Source of the DNA: Flavobacteriales bacterium UBA2619
Lineage (GTDB): Bacteria > Bacteroidota > Bacteroidia > Flavobacteriales_D > Sanyastnellaceae
Assembly: GCA_002339135.1 (NCBI GenBank)
Contig: DDJR01000029.1
Span: 1-54,568, forward strand
Reading direction: 5' to 3'
DNA length: 54,568 bases
Shown: positions 43,571-52,352 of the stretch, in pieces
How the letters are laid out: the number at the start of each line of letters is the position of its first letter
How positions within the stretch are numbered: the stretch's first letter is position 1
The notes under the pieces: generated by a model
The model's input: the letters and a program-made list of their open reading frames with translations, nothing else
What the model was told of the DNA's origin: nothing
The model's database searches: none
Program-made: the position numbers and the translations under genes

Positions 43571-44569
43571 ATGAGGTTAACTAATTATTTTATTCACCCC
43601 GCAGATAACCGTTATTATGTGTTTTCTTTCAAAGAGGAAGAGCACAGCTTGACTTTTAAAGATTCTTTGGACGTTCATTTGATTCCCTATGAGTTTTTTG
43701 ATGATGCTGAACTCGAATATGGAGCCAGATATTTATATGGTGTTCCCAGAACACATTTTCAAGAAGCTCTTCAGCAAAATCATCTTCTTTACGCTATAAT
43801 TAGATCGCCCTTTATACCTAACAAATATTTTCGTTGGGCCTTGCTTTCGATTACAGGAATATTCCTTCTTCTTGCTTTTTTAGGTGCACTTTCAACGAAT
43901 GCAAATGCGCAGTCTTTGCCCTCAGATTCGGGCTGGGAACTTTCAGTCTTAGCGAGAATTAATACGCCTTTTAGTATAGTAGGTGTAGAAGACGAGGTTT
44001 TTGTACAGTCAGGGTTAACTTCTGTTTGGTCGCCTTCCACAGGCCAAGAATTTGGCATGAGGCTTCAGTATCGATTCAAGGAAAATTGGAGCTTCGGGTC
44101 AGGTATTCAATGGGTGAGAAGAAATTATGCTGTAACTTTTAATTATGTCAATGACACGCTACCCACAAATGATTTCGATACGATTCCACTACTCAGAACT
44201 GTAGGGTATCGAATTCCTTTTTTTGCTGAGACTCATATTCCTTTGGGTTTTGGTTATTTTGTGGCTGCTACTGCTGGGATCGGTGTGGATATCAAGCCGT
44301 CCGATTCATTTGTTAATACAACCAATTATGAAGCGTACATTGGAAGAGTTCAATGGGCTTCTTTCCCTTTGTTAGCAGAAATCGGATTCTATAAAGAACC
44401 AAACAATGGAAGCCCCGGTTGGTATTTAGGTGTTTATTGGTCGAGGGCAGTTGGCCGCTCTATTTGGGTTGAACAGGTGGTCCAATATGAAAGCGACTAT
44501 AGAATCGTTTCTCGGGGTTATCTCACTTCTACGCTAGCTGGTTTAGAGCTAAGAATCTTACTTGAGTAG
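43571..44569 (+). CDS. Beta-barrel-type protein with an N-terminal extension before its signal-like segment
   Basis: 332 residues from the ATG at 43571. The frame is open further upstream, but that part overlaps the dehydrogenase gene and looks like shadow sequence. Residues 1-85 form a soluble-looking domain (acidic and aromatic: YYVFSFKEEEHSLTF, LIPYEFFDDAELEYG). Residues 86-113 look like a signal peptide (basic NKYFRW, hydrophobic LLSITGIFLLLAFLGAL, then NANAQS). The rest has alternating strands with aromatic ends, GMRLQYRFKENWSFGSGI and ISRGYL-type strands, as in PorT/outer-membrane barrel proteins. Either the segment is a membrane anchor linking an inside domain to an outside one, or the true start is missed; I see no ATG or GTG close before it. 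The 3' end overlaps yqeY by 12 bases, tail to tail. Confidence 0.68.
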   Translation: MRLTNYFIHPADNRYYVFSFKEEEHSLTFKDSLDVHLIPYEFFDDAELEYGARYLYGVPRTHFQEALQQNHLLYAIIRSPFIPNKYFRWALLSITGIFLLLAFLGALSTNANAQSLPSDSGWELSVLARINTPFSIVGVEDEVFVQSGLTSVWSPSTGQEFGMRLQYRFKENWSFGSGIQWVRRNYAVTFNYVNDTLPTNDFDTIPLLRTVGYRIPFFAETHIPLGFGYFVAATAGIGVDIKPSDSFVNTTNYEAYIGRVQWASFPLLAEIGFYKEPNNGSPGWYLGVYWSRAVGRSIWVEQVVQYESDYRIVSRGYLTSTLAGLELRILLE

Positions 44570-45013
44570 ATTGGTTCTTACAAAGCCAGAGATTACTTTT
44601 CCGTCAGCTCTACCGGCCATCGCACTTGATGCAAGTCCCATTACTTTTCCCATATCCGCCATTCCTGACGCCCCAAGCTGGCCGATGATTTCAATCACTT
44701 TTGCTTCAATTTCAGAATTGCTTAATGCGGACGGAAGGTATTCACTTAATACATTTGCTTGTGCAAGTTCTTCCTCAGCCAGGTCATCCCTGGATTGTGT
44801 TGTATAAACTTCAGCTGTTTCGAGCCTTTGTTTGTGCAATTTGCTAATTATTTTCATAGCAACACCGTCACTTAAGTTTTCAGTGGCACCAGTTTTACTT
44901 TGTTCAAGCATAAACTTTGATTTCGCATCTCTTAAAGTTGCAAGTTTTACTTTGTCTTTCGCTCGCATGGCATCTTTGATGCCATTTGTGATTTGTGAGT
45001 GTATATCAGTCAT
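44558..45013 (-). CDS. GatB/YqeY domain protein
   Basis: 151 residues, all of it a YqeY domain: a helical N-terminal part with MRAKDKVKLATLRDAKSKFM and a C-terminal tail domain with MADMGKVMGLASSAMAGRADGKVISGFVR. The family resembles the tRNA-binding tail of the amidotransferase subunit GatB, but its own role is unsettled. The start overlaps the ftsZ stop by 1 base, so it is translated with the division cluster. Confidence 0.94.
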   Translation of the reverse strand: MTDIHSQITNGIKDAMRAKDKVKLATLRDAKSKFMLEQSKTGATENLSDGVAMKIISKLHKQRLETAEVYTTQSRDDLAEEELAQANVLSEYLPSALSNSEIEAKVIEIIGQLGASGMADMGKVMGLASSAMAGRADGKVISGFVRTNLLK

Positions 45014-46623
45014 CAGTCTACATTGTCGTGAAGGAACGGATTGTCGTCACGTAGCTCAATTCTTCGCTCTCCACTCTCATCAATTTCTTCATTCACAGAA
45101 AATCGACTTGCTGTTGACTCAGATGAATGTTGAATTTCATCTAAAATCACATTTCTTCGTTTGTAAGCTGGTTCATTTTCCAAATCTGAGATTCTTCCAG
45201 GTAACCGAAGTTTAATTTTCATGTCGCTAAGAATTTTTTTCGTTTGCTTTTGCCTTGCAGCATATGCTTCTTTGCTTTTCTGATCTACCAATGGCTTTCT
45301 AAAAGTTTCAGAGGATGTTTTTTCTAGAGGTGCATCGTCCAGATTGTGTATAATAAATCCATCTTTTTCTTCTGTCTCATCAACAGGATTTTCTATTTCC
45401 TGCGGAGTGTTATTTACTTCTATAGATTCTTCCTGTTCAGTTTCAATATTCTTTTTTTCCTCTTCGTTTTCTGTATTGACTTCTTCCGTAGTATGCTCAA
45501 ACAAGTCTGATTGATTCACAAGAAAGGGTTCCTCTTTATCTTCTGTCACCACCTCTGGGATTGGTTCGATAGCTCTGTTCACAGGCTTTGTAACCTCGTT
45601 TGGTTCGTCTCCTAAATTGTAGGTAATTTTCTCCTTTTCTACGGGAGCTGATCCAGTTTTTACTTCATGTGCTTCAAAACCAGTTGCGATGACTGTGATG
45701 CATAAATCTTCTTCTAGATCTTCATCCATTGCATACCCCCATATTACTTCCGCATTCTGGCCTGCAGCTTCCTGAATGTAATCTGTAATCTCCATGATTT
45801 CATCCATAAGAATTTCTTCATGCCCCATGGTAATGTTAAGCAGGACGTGCTTTGCTCCGATGATGTCATTGTCATTGAGTAGTGGGCTTTCTAGTGCGAT
45901 TGTCACTGCATTCTTTGCTCTGCCTTCCCCTGATGCCATTCCGGACCCCATGATAGCGTTGCCACTCTGTCTCATGACAGTATTTACGTCGTTCATATCG
46001 ACATTGATTTCCCCTGTTCGTGTGATTACTTCTGCAATTCCCTTAGCAGCTATGCTGAGAACTTGGTCCGCATTTTTAAATGCGGCTCTTAGTGTTTGAT
46101 TGCCGTATAATTCACGAAGCTTGTCGTTGCGGATGACTAGAAGTGTGTCTACAGCTTCTCTCATATTCTTGAGTCCACTGTCAGCCTGATTGGATCGTTT
46201 TTTCCCCTCAAACTTGAAGGGTACAGTAACAATACCAACTGTGAGTATCCCCAGATCTCTACAAGCCTTCGCGATAACTGGTCCAGCTCCTGTGCCTGTT
46301 CCGCCACCCATTCCAGCGGTTACAAAAACCATTTTTGTATCCGACCCTAAGAGGGTGATTAAGTCATCGAGGTTTTCAATAGCAGCATTCTTCCCAACTT
46401 CGGGTATGGACCCTGCCCCTTGACCTTCCGTTAATGTCGCGCCAAGTTGGACTTTTAGAGGGACTGAGCTAACATCTAAAGCTTGAGCGTCCGTATTGCA
46501 GACAATAAAGTCCACCCCTTTTATTCCTTGTGTGAACATTGTATTAACAGCATTAGAGCCGCCGCCTCCAACCCCAATGACTTTGATTGGGTTGTTCGAT
46601 GATTTGGGTAGTGCAAATTCCAT
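45013..46623 (-). CDS. ftsZ: Cell division protein FtsZ
   Basis: Tubulin-like GTPase that forms the Z-ring. 536 residues: GTPase core with VGGGGSNAVNTMF near the start, the tubulin signature GGGTGTG (AGMGGGTGTGAGPV) at about 110, NVDMNDVNTVM and the polymerisation-loop region, ending near residue 320. The C-terminal part (about 320-536) is an unusually long acidic linker (EEEKKNIETEQEES) followed by a conserved tail, RIELRDDNPFLHDN, the likely FtsA-binding peptide. Long linkers are common in Bacteroidota. It is the penultimate gene of the cluster. Confidence 0.97.
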   Translation of the reverse strand: MEFALPKSSNNPIKVIGVGGGGSNAVNTMFTQGIKGVDFIVCNTDAQALDVSSVPLKVQLGATLTEGQGAGSIPEVGKNAAIENLDDLITLLGSDTKMVFVTAGMGGGTGTGAGPVIAKACRDLGILTVGIVTVPFKFEGKKRSNQADSGLKNMREAVDTLLVIRNDKLRELYGNQTLRAAFKNADQVLSIAAKGIAEVITRTGEINVDMNDVNTVMRQSGNAIMGSGMASGEGRAKNAVTIALESPLLNDNDIIGAKHVLLNITMGHEEILMDEIMEITDYIQEAAGQNAEVIWGYAMDEDLEEDLCITVIATGFEAHEVKTGSAPVEKEKITYNLGDEPNEVTKPVNRAIEPIPEVVTEDKEEPFLVNQSDLFEHTTEEVNTENEEEKKNIETEQEESIEVNNTPQEIENPVDETEEKDGFIIHNLDDAPLEKTSSETFRKPLVDQKSKEAYAARQKQTKKILSDMKIKLRLPGRISDLENEPAYKRRNVILDEIQHSSESTASRFSVNEEIDESGERRIELRDDNPFLHDNVD

Positions 46624-46644
46624 GTAAATAATTTTTAGGGTGGG

Positions 46645-47928
46645 CTATTGTGAGTCTTCTTCTTTTTCAAACCACTCTTTAATGGTTTTCATAAATTCAT
46701 CCATAAATCCAGATCTGTTGCCTTTCACTTCAGTCTTTTTTACTTCATGCTTGTTCTTTTCCGCCTCCTCGTAGCCTCGAATTACGAGACCTACTCCAGT
46801 TGAGAAAGATGGCATATTTGTGTCTTGTGGTGGTTCATGAAGGTGCTCATTAGGGTACCCTACTCTGCAATCGAGTCCTGTGTGATACTGAAACAACTGT
46901 GTAATGTGTCTCATTTGTGAACCGCCTCCAGTCACAACAATGCCGCCGATGAGCTGATCTCGAAATCCTGATGCCTTAATTTCATAATCTACATGCTCGA
47001 TGATCTCTTCCATTCTAGCTTCAATAATGTTTGCTAAATTGTGCAGAGATATTTCCTTGGGTTTTCTTCCCGCTAACCCAGGAATACAGACAATTTCATT
47101 GTCATTCATTTCATTTGCCAAAGCAGAACCAAATTTGCATTTTAGTTTTTCTGCTTGCTTTTCCATGATGTTGCATCCTTGGCTTATATCACTGCTTATC
47201 ACCTTTCCTCCAAATGGAATGACTGCAGTATGCCTTATGATCCCATCTTGAAAGATAGCGATATCAGTTGTACCCCCTCCGATGTCTACTAATGCTATGC
47301 CAGCCTCTTTCTCTTCCTCTGTGAGAACTGAAGAAGATGAGGCCAGTGGCTCAAGGACTAGCTGATCGATGTCTAAGCCAGCTTTTGTGATGCATCTGTA
47401 GATGTTTCTTGCAGCGGCAATGTCTCCCGTAATGATATGAAAGTTTGCTTCTAATCGAACCCCAGCCATACCCACCGGATCCTTAATTCCAGGTTCGCTA
47501 TCTACAGTGTATTCTTGTGGAAGAACATGAAGGATTTGTGCACCTGGTTGCATGACTAAACGACTCATGTCATCGATCAGTTCATTGATGTCTTTGCGGC
47601 TGATTTCATCATCGATGTTTTCACGTGTAATCATCCCTCTGTGCTGAAGGCTTTTAATATGTTGACCTGCGATCCCTACGTTGACAATTTTAATTCCTAC
47701 ACCTGAATCTTCTTCAGCAGCCTTCACTGCTTGTTTGATCGAACTTACCGTTCTTTCTATGTTTGAAACTACTCCCCGAGATACTCCCACAGAGTTACTT
47801 TTCCCATACCCCAAGATTTCAATTTTCCCGTGTTCGTTTTTTTGACCTACGAAGCACGCTATCTTAGTTGTTCCAATATCTAAACCTACTATGATCTCAG
47901 GGTCTGTTGATTGTAATTCGTTTTCCAT
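46645..47928 (-). CDS. ftsA: Cell division protein FtsA
   Basis: Actin-like protein that tethers FtsZ to the membrane. 427 residues: VGLDIGTTKIACFVG (phosphate 1 loop), the SHS2-type insert around 80-170 with VVSNIERTVSSIKQAV, DIGGGTTDIAIF (phosphate 2), VVTGGGSQMRHI (adenosine loop) and a C-terminal amphipathic tail FMDEFMKTIKEWFEKEE fit for membrane binding. Length is normal. 21 bases before ftsZ. Confidence 0.97.
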   Translation of the reverse strand: MENELQSTDPEIIVGLDIGTTKIACFVGQKNEHGKIEILGYGKSNSVGVSRGVVSNIERTVSSIKQAVKAAEEDSGVGIKIVNVGIAGQHIKSLQHRGMITRENIDDEISRKDINELIDDMSRLVMQPGAQILHVLPQEYTVDSEPGIKDPVGMAGVRLEANFHIITGDIAAARNIYRCITKAGLDIDQLVLEPLASSSSVLTEEEKEAGIALVDIGGGTTDIAIFQDGIIRHTAVIPFGGKVISSDISQGCNIMEKQAEKLKCKFGSALANEMNDNEIVCIPGLAGRKPKEISLHNLANIIEARMEEIIEHVDYEIKASGFRDQLIGGIVVTGGGSQMRHITQLFQYHTGLDCRVGYPNEHLHEPPQDTNMPSFSTGVGLVIRGYEEAEKNKHEVKKTEVKGNRSGFMDEFMKTIKEWFEKEEDSQ

Positions 47929-47937
47929 GGTCGTGTA

Positions 47938-48666
47938 TTAATATACGTGTCGTTTTGCGATAACCTGGTCTTGGTAGCTCAAGTCAATACGCGAATAGTT
48001 TTTCAGATTGCCTGTTTTTATTTGGGCTCTATAAAAAGTCACTAAATTTCTTTTTAAAACGTCTGGTTGTGGGGATGAGCCGATAAAAATTTTTGCGCCT
48101 ATCCTTGGAACTATTTCAAGCTCGCCGAGAGGGTGTACGATAATTTGGTCTATGAGTGAAGTCCAAAATTCATCCTTCTCAATTTCTTTTAGAAATGCAA
48201 TGGCCTGAGTGACTTCCTTCTCATTCTTCGCGTAAATCACGGGGACACGTGCAGAATAATTAGGGTCTAAAGGCATCACTTCTCCCATTTCATCGATATA
48301 ATAGTCAAGTTCGGATCCTACATGTATCCTAGCTTGAGCTTTTCGCTGTGTCAGTTGGATGATTAATTCGCCATTCAAATTGGGGTAAACAACCACATTT
48401 AAAACACTTGGAATACTCTTCAAGTATGAGTAAATGGCTTCCAATCGAAGGTCTTTTTCTAGTTCGCCGATAATGTTCCCGAACGATTCAAGGTGCGTTC
48501 TGACGCGAGGGACCGTTAAAAACTTGCTGTCAAAGTCATCAGTGATCGATATATTAATCGATGTTATGCGTTTTTCAACTTTGTCAGCATACGTAAATCC
48601 GAGCAGAGTTATGATGCACCCCATGAGGAGTGTTATGCTTAGGATTGTTACTGTGCTTGACTTCAT
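47938..48666 (-). CDS. ftsQ: Cell division protein FtsQ
   Basis: 242 residues with a single N-terminal membrane segment (about 7-28) and a periplasmic POTRA/FtsQ region (LEKDLRLEAIYSYLKSIPSVLNVVVYPNLNGELIIQLTQR is the classic POTRA tail followed by the beta domain). DYYIDEMGEVMPLD is the FtsQ-specific strand. The sequence is divergent, as FtsQ usually is, and the call rests partly on its place between murC and ftsA. FtsQ links peptidoglycan synthesis to the divisome. Confidence 0.9.
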   Translation of the reverse strand: MKSSTVTILSITLLMGCIITLLGFTYADKVEKRITSINISITDDFDSKFLTVPRVRTHLESFGNIIGELEKDLRLEAIYSYLKSIPSVLNVVVYPNLNGELIIQLTQRKAQARIHVGSELDYYIDEMGEVMPLDPNYSARVPVIYAKNEKEVTQAIAFLKEIEKDEFWTSLIDQIIVHPLGELEIVPRIGAKIFIGSSPQPDVLKRNLVTFYRAQIKTGNLKNYSRIDLSYQDQVIAKRHVY

Positions 48667-48673
48667 GTTAACC

Positions 48674-50038
48674 TTAGGCTTTCAACGTCATCCATTTTTT
48701 TAGCTTCGGAACTATCAGACTAATGTCTCCAGCTCCTACAGTTAATAGGATATCCACGGGATGTTCCTTTAAGGTATCTAAGATGGAATTTTTTGTTGAG
48801 GTTTTTCCGTGGGGGTGTAAGATCTTTTCAAATAACGATTGTGAATTGAAACCGGGTATGGGTTTTTCTCTGGCTGCATAAATTGGAAGTAAAATTAAGC
48901 GGTCTGCTTTTCTCAATTCATGAATAAAACCTTCCATTTGATCTTTTGTTCTTGAGTAAAGATGAGGTTGAAAAATGACGGTTAGGTGTTTGCCTGGAAA
49001 ATGTGTTTTTGTCGCTTCAAATGTCTTTTTTAATTCTGTAGGGTGGTGGGCATAATCGTCTATGAAAACTTTAGAAGCTGTATTAACATGAATTTGAAAC
49101 CGTCTGTAAATCCCTTGAAAAGATTTTATTCTAGAACCAATCACATCCTTTTCAGCACCCGCTAAATAAGCCAAAGATGCTGCTGCTACAATGTTTTCCA
49201 GATTGTGCCTGCCCATGATGTTTACGGATGCATCAGCAATCCTCATTTGGTCATCTCCCAAGCTCAATGTAAAAGATGTGCCGGTGCTTGTTTGGGATAT
49301 ATCAGTAGCGTAATGCGTCAAAGACGTATTATCTAACCCGTAAGTTTGAAGACCCTTTAGATGTTTAAATGTTTCAGCGATGCTGTGGTGTACGACTACC
49401 TTTTTCTTGACTTGAGATGCAAAAGTATGGAAGGCTTCAATGAAATTTGATGCATTGCCATAGATGTCTAAATGGTCAGGATCAATCGATGTTATGGCAG
49501 TGTGTGTAGGATAAATGTGGTGAAAACTCCGGTCAAATTCATCCGCTTCTACCACAGTCCACTCAGCACCTGGTGAATAATATAGATTGCTATTTGTCTC
49601 AGCAGATATGCCACCTATAAATGCATTGCACCGCTTGGGTGTGCCATCCATAATGTGAGCTAAAATTGCTGTGGTCGAAGTTTTGCCATGTGTGCCGGAT
49701 ATTGCAAGTGATGCGTTTGATGAGGTAATGCTCCCTAAAAGCTCTGCCCGCTTGATGGCTGTATGCCCTAATTTAGAAAGTTTTACCAGTTGTGGGTGGT
49801 CAGCATTAATTGCTGGGGTAGTCACAAGAAGCAATCCTTTTTTCTTAATTTCTTCAGGAAAATCAGATAGATTTAATTCAAAATTTATTTTGATACCTTC
49901 TTCTTGCAGTTTATCAGTTAAGGCTGTTTCTGTTCGATCATATCCTGAAACGCTCCATCCTTTTTTATTTAAATATCTAGCGATAGAGCTCATTCCTGCC
50001 CCACCGATTCCGATAAAATATGCGGCTTTCTTATTCAT
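48674..50038 (-). CDS. murC: UDP-N-acetylmuramate--L-alanine ligase
   Basis: Adds the first amino acid of the peptidoglycan stem peptide in the cytoplasm. 454 residues: the FIGIGGAGMSSIAR nucleotide motif at the N-terminus, ATP loop SGTHGKTSTT, VEADEFDRSF, IDPDHLDIYGN with catalytic residues and the C-terminal DDYAHHPTELK plus FQPHLYSRT. All Mur ligase motifs are present. The start overlaps murG by 4 bases. Confidence 0.97.
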   Translation of the reverse strand: MNKKAAYFIGIGGAGMSSIARYLNKKGWSVSGYDRTETALTDKLQEEGIKINFELNLSDFPEEIKKKGLLLVTTPAINADHPQLVKLSKLGHTAIKRAELLGSITSSNASLAISGTHGKTSTTAILAHIMDGTPKRCNAFIGGISAETNSNLYYSPGAEWTVVEADEFDRSFHHIYPTHTAITSIDPDHLDIYGNASNFIEAFHTFASQVKKKVVVHHSIAETFKHLKGLQTYGLDNTSLTHYATDISQTSTGTSFTLSLGDDQMRIADASVNIMGRHNLENIVAAASLAYLAGAEKDVIGSRIKSFQGIYRRFQIHVNTASKVFIDDYAHHPTELKKTFEATKTHFPGKHLTVIFQPHLYSRTKDQMEGFIHELRKADRLILLPIYAAREKPIPGFNSQSLFEKILHPHGKTSTKNSILDTLKEHPVDILLTVGAGDISLIVPKLKKWMTLKA

Positions 50039-51177
50039 TTTCCTCTCAGAAGTTGTTCAACTTCATCAACGATTTGAATGCATGCATTTGGTCGCGCCGA
50101 GGTTTTTAAGTTTGACTGCATCTTCTTCTTGGTTTGTTCGTCATTCAGAAGATCTTCTATGTGCTTTTTTAAGTCTTTGATCACATCCCCATCTTTAATC
50201 ATTATTGCTGCCCCACTTTTCACAAGCGATGTTGCATTTTTTGTTTGGTGATCTTCTGCTACATGGGGAGAAGGAATAAGCAGGGTAGGTTTTGCAACCA
50301 ATGCAAGTTCGGAAATAGACATCGCCCCAGCTCTGCTAGCGATTAAGTCAGCCGCGGCATAGGCAAAGTCCATTCTGTCAATAAACCCAAGACATTTAAC
50401 CCCTTGATCAGTGTTCTTATTCTGTTCATTAAATTCGCGCAACCACTTTTCGTTTTCATGTAAAAAGCGAGATCCGCATTGCCAAATAATCGAATACGCT
50501 CTCTCATCGACGGAATTTTCCATCAAGTTTCGTACTGCCATATTCATTGACATAGCTCCTAAACTTCCGCCCATTACAAAGACAACGGGTTTGTTGATGT
50601 CTATGTTAAAATATGCTTTTGCTTCTTGTTTTGACGGTCTTAATTTTGCTGCAGCTAGTTTTAAAACATTTTTTCTAAGTGGGTTTCCGGTTTCTACGAT
50701 TTGATCTTTTGGAAACCATCTTTCCAAACCAGGAAATCCTGCGCAAACTTTGTTGACTCTGCTCGCTAATATTCTGTTGGTGATTCCCGGGTATGAGTTT
50801 TGCTCTTGAATCAGTGTAGGTATTCCCTTTTTTGAGGCACGATAAAGAAGTGGTCCACTTGCGTACCCACCTACGCCAATAACTATTTCTGGTTTGTACC
50901 GATTCAGCAATTTTCCAGCTTTTATCAAGCTATATATAAGTTTAATGGGAAAGCTGATGTTTTTTATGCTTGTAAGACTGCGCTGTAGTCCACTAATCCA
51001 CAATCCATCGATCTCATATCCAGCCTCAGGAACCTTTTCCATCTCCATTTTCCCTTTTGCCCCGACAAAGCGGAGTTGCACTTTTGGATATCGTCGCACG
51101 ATTTCATCTGCGATGGCTAACGCCGGTTGAATGTGCCCTCCTGAGCCGCCTCCTGATATAATGACACGTTTGATCAT
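50035..51177 (-). CDS. murG: Undecaprenyldiphospho-muramoylpentapeptide N-acetylglucosaminyltransferase
   Basis: Adds GlcNAc to lipid I to make lipid II on the inner face of the membrane. GT-B fold: GGGSGGHIQPALAIA at the start, GVGGYASGPLLYRA, the LIQEQNSYPGITNR loop, MGGSLGAMSMN and the SRAGAMSISELALVAKPTLLIPSP donor site. The frame is open a little further upstream (to 51234), but the ATG at 51177 gives the normal start IKRVIISGGGSGG and makes a 4-base ATGA overlap with the ftsW stop. About 380 residues. Confidence 0.96.
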   Translation of the reverse strand: MIKRVIISGGGSGGHIQPALAIADEIVRRYPKVQLRFVGAKGKMEMEKVPEAGYEIDGLWISGLQRSLTSIKNISFPIKLIYSLIKAGKLLNRYKPEIVIGVGGYASGPLLYRASKKGIPTLIQEQNSYPGITNRILASRVNKVCAGFPGLERWFPKDQIVETGNPLRKNVLKLAAAKLRPSKQEAKAYFNIDINKPVVFVMGGSLGAMSMNMAVRNLMENSVDERAYSIIWQCGSRFLHENEKWLREFNEQNKNTDQGVKCLGFIDRMDFAYAAADLIASRAGAMSISELALVAKPTLLIPSPHVAEDHQTKNATSLVKSGAAIMIKDGDVIKDLKKHIEDLLNDEQTKKKMQSNLKTSARPNACIQIVDEVEQLLRGK

Positions 51178-52352
51178 TTGGTGTCTAGCATGGGCGCCCT
51201 GCTCACGGAAAGAATTAACCCGATTGAAAGGCATGTAAATAAAAGTGAGGTTCCTCCGAAGCTTACCAATGGAAGTGGTTGGCCTGTTGTAGGGAAAAGC
51301 CTTACCGAGACGCCCATGTTTATTAGAGCTTGCAGTGTTATCATTAAGCCTAAGCCCATAGCAAGATAACTGCCAAATGGCCTTTCACATTTTCTTGCTG
51401 CTTGTATTGACCTGTAAAACAAGATGTAATACAAAAGTAAAAGTCCAAATCCACCAATTAGCGCTCCCCATTCCTCTATAATAAAGGCATAAATCATGTC
51501 AGAATAGGGGTGAGGAAGAAAATTTCTTGAGGTGCCAGATCCGGGTCCAGAGGGTAAAAACCCACCTCGATTTATCGCTACTTGTGCCAAATCTATTTGG
51601 TATTCAGATGATCCGCCAATGGAGTTTATTCCATCGGTTTCTCCCATGTTGATTCCCACAAATTGTTCTATTCGATGCACCCAGGTTTCGCTTCTAGGAA
51701 CCAAATCAGGGGCAACCTTGCTCACGCCATATACGGTGACCCCCAACACACTGATTAACCCAAGAATTTTCACAAGTCCCTTAAAAGGCACACCACCTAT
51801 AAATAGCATGCTAAATGCAACTACACCTAGAAGCGCAGCGGTCGAAAAATCTTCTGGAAGAATCAGGCCACACACCAGTCCTATCCTGATTAACATTGGA
51901 GTTACTTCTCCCTTAAAATCATCCAACTTACCCCTTCTAAAATGCAATTCTTTTGCTAGCCACAACACGAGTGCCACCTTAGCGAAGTCTGATGTTTGAA
52001 GCGTTAAGTTTGTAAATGGAACCTTTAACCAACGCTTTGCTTCGTTGATGTCGGCTCCAAATATCAGTGTTAATATCAGTGTTAATATTGCTGCAGCTAA
52101 AATAAAATTCGCAACTCGAGCAAAGTATTTATAGTGTATTTTATGTACAACAAACATCACTGCAAGGCCTAAAAGTAGAAATGTACCTTGCTTCAGAAAG
52201 AAGTATAGGAAATTGCCATCTGCTTTATAAGCCAGTGACGATATGGCGCTGTAGACCGATAGGAGAGACACAACGCTAAGAATTAGCGAGACCATCCATA
52301 TGACTTTGTCACCTTCGAGTCGACCTCGAATTATTTGTGCCCAGTCGGACAT
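51174..52352 (-). CDS. ftsW: Cell division protein FtsW (SEDS glycosyltransferase)
   Basis: 392 residues with about ten membrane segments. Markers are the VYSAISSLAY start of the SEDS fold, KRWLKVPFTNLTLQTSDFAKVALVLWLA with the conserved periplasmic/lipid-site residues, PHPYSDMIYAFIIEEWGALIGG with the SEDS catalytic Asp-region pattern and LPLVSFGGTSLL near the end. With murG and murC next to it, FtsW rather than RodA is the clear choice. It starts immediately after the murD stop codon (no gap). Confidence 0.95.
   Translation of the reverse strand: MSDWAQIIRGRLEGDKVIWMVSLILSVVSLLSVYSAISSLAYKADGNFLYFFLKQGTFLLLGLAVMFVVHKIHYKYFARVANFILAAAILTLILTLIFGADINEAKRWLKVPFTNLTLQTSDFAKVALVLWLAKELHFRRGKLDDFKGEVTPMLIRIGLVCGLILPEDFSTAALLGVVAFSMLFIGGVPFKGLVKILGLISVLGVTVYGVSKVAPDLVPRSETWVHRIEQFVGINMGETDGINSIGGSSEYQIDLAQVAINRGGFLPSGPGSGTSRNFLPHPYSDMIYAFIIEEWGALIGGFGLLLLYYILFYRSIQAARKCERPFGSYLAMGLGLMITLQALINMGVSVRLFPTTGQPLPLVSFGGTSLLFTCLSIGLILSVSRAPMLDTK

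Noticed and set aside
45300..45660. Possible fusion or insertion in the FtsZ C-terminus
   Set aside because: The long acidic linker followed by a conserved tail is a normal feature of FtsZ in this phylum.
51532..51999. Plus-strand reading frame of 155 codons
   Set aside because: Shadow of ftsW on the opposite strand; Pro/Ser/Thr-rich composition typical of antisense to a membrane protein.
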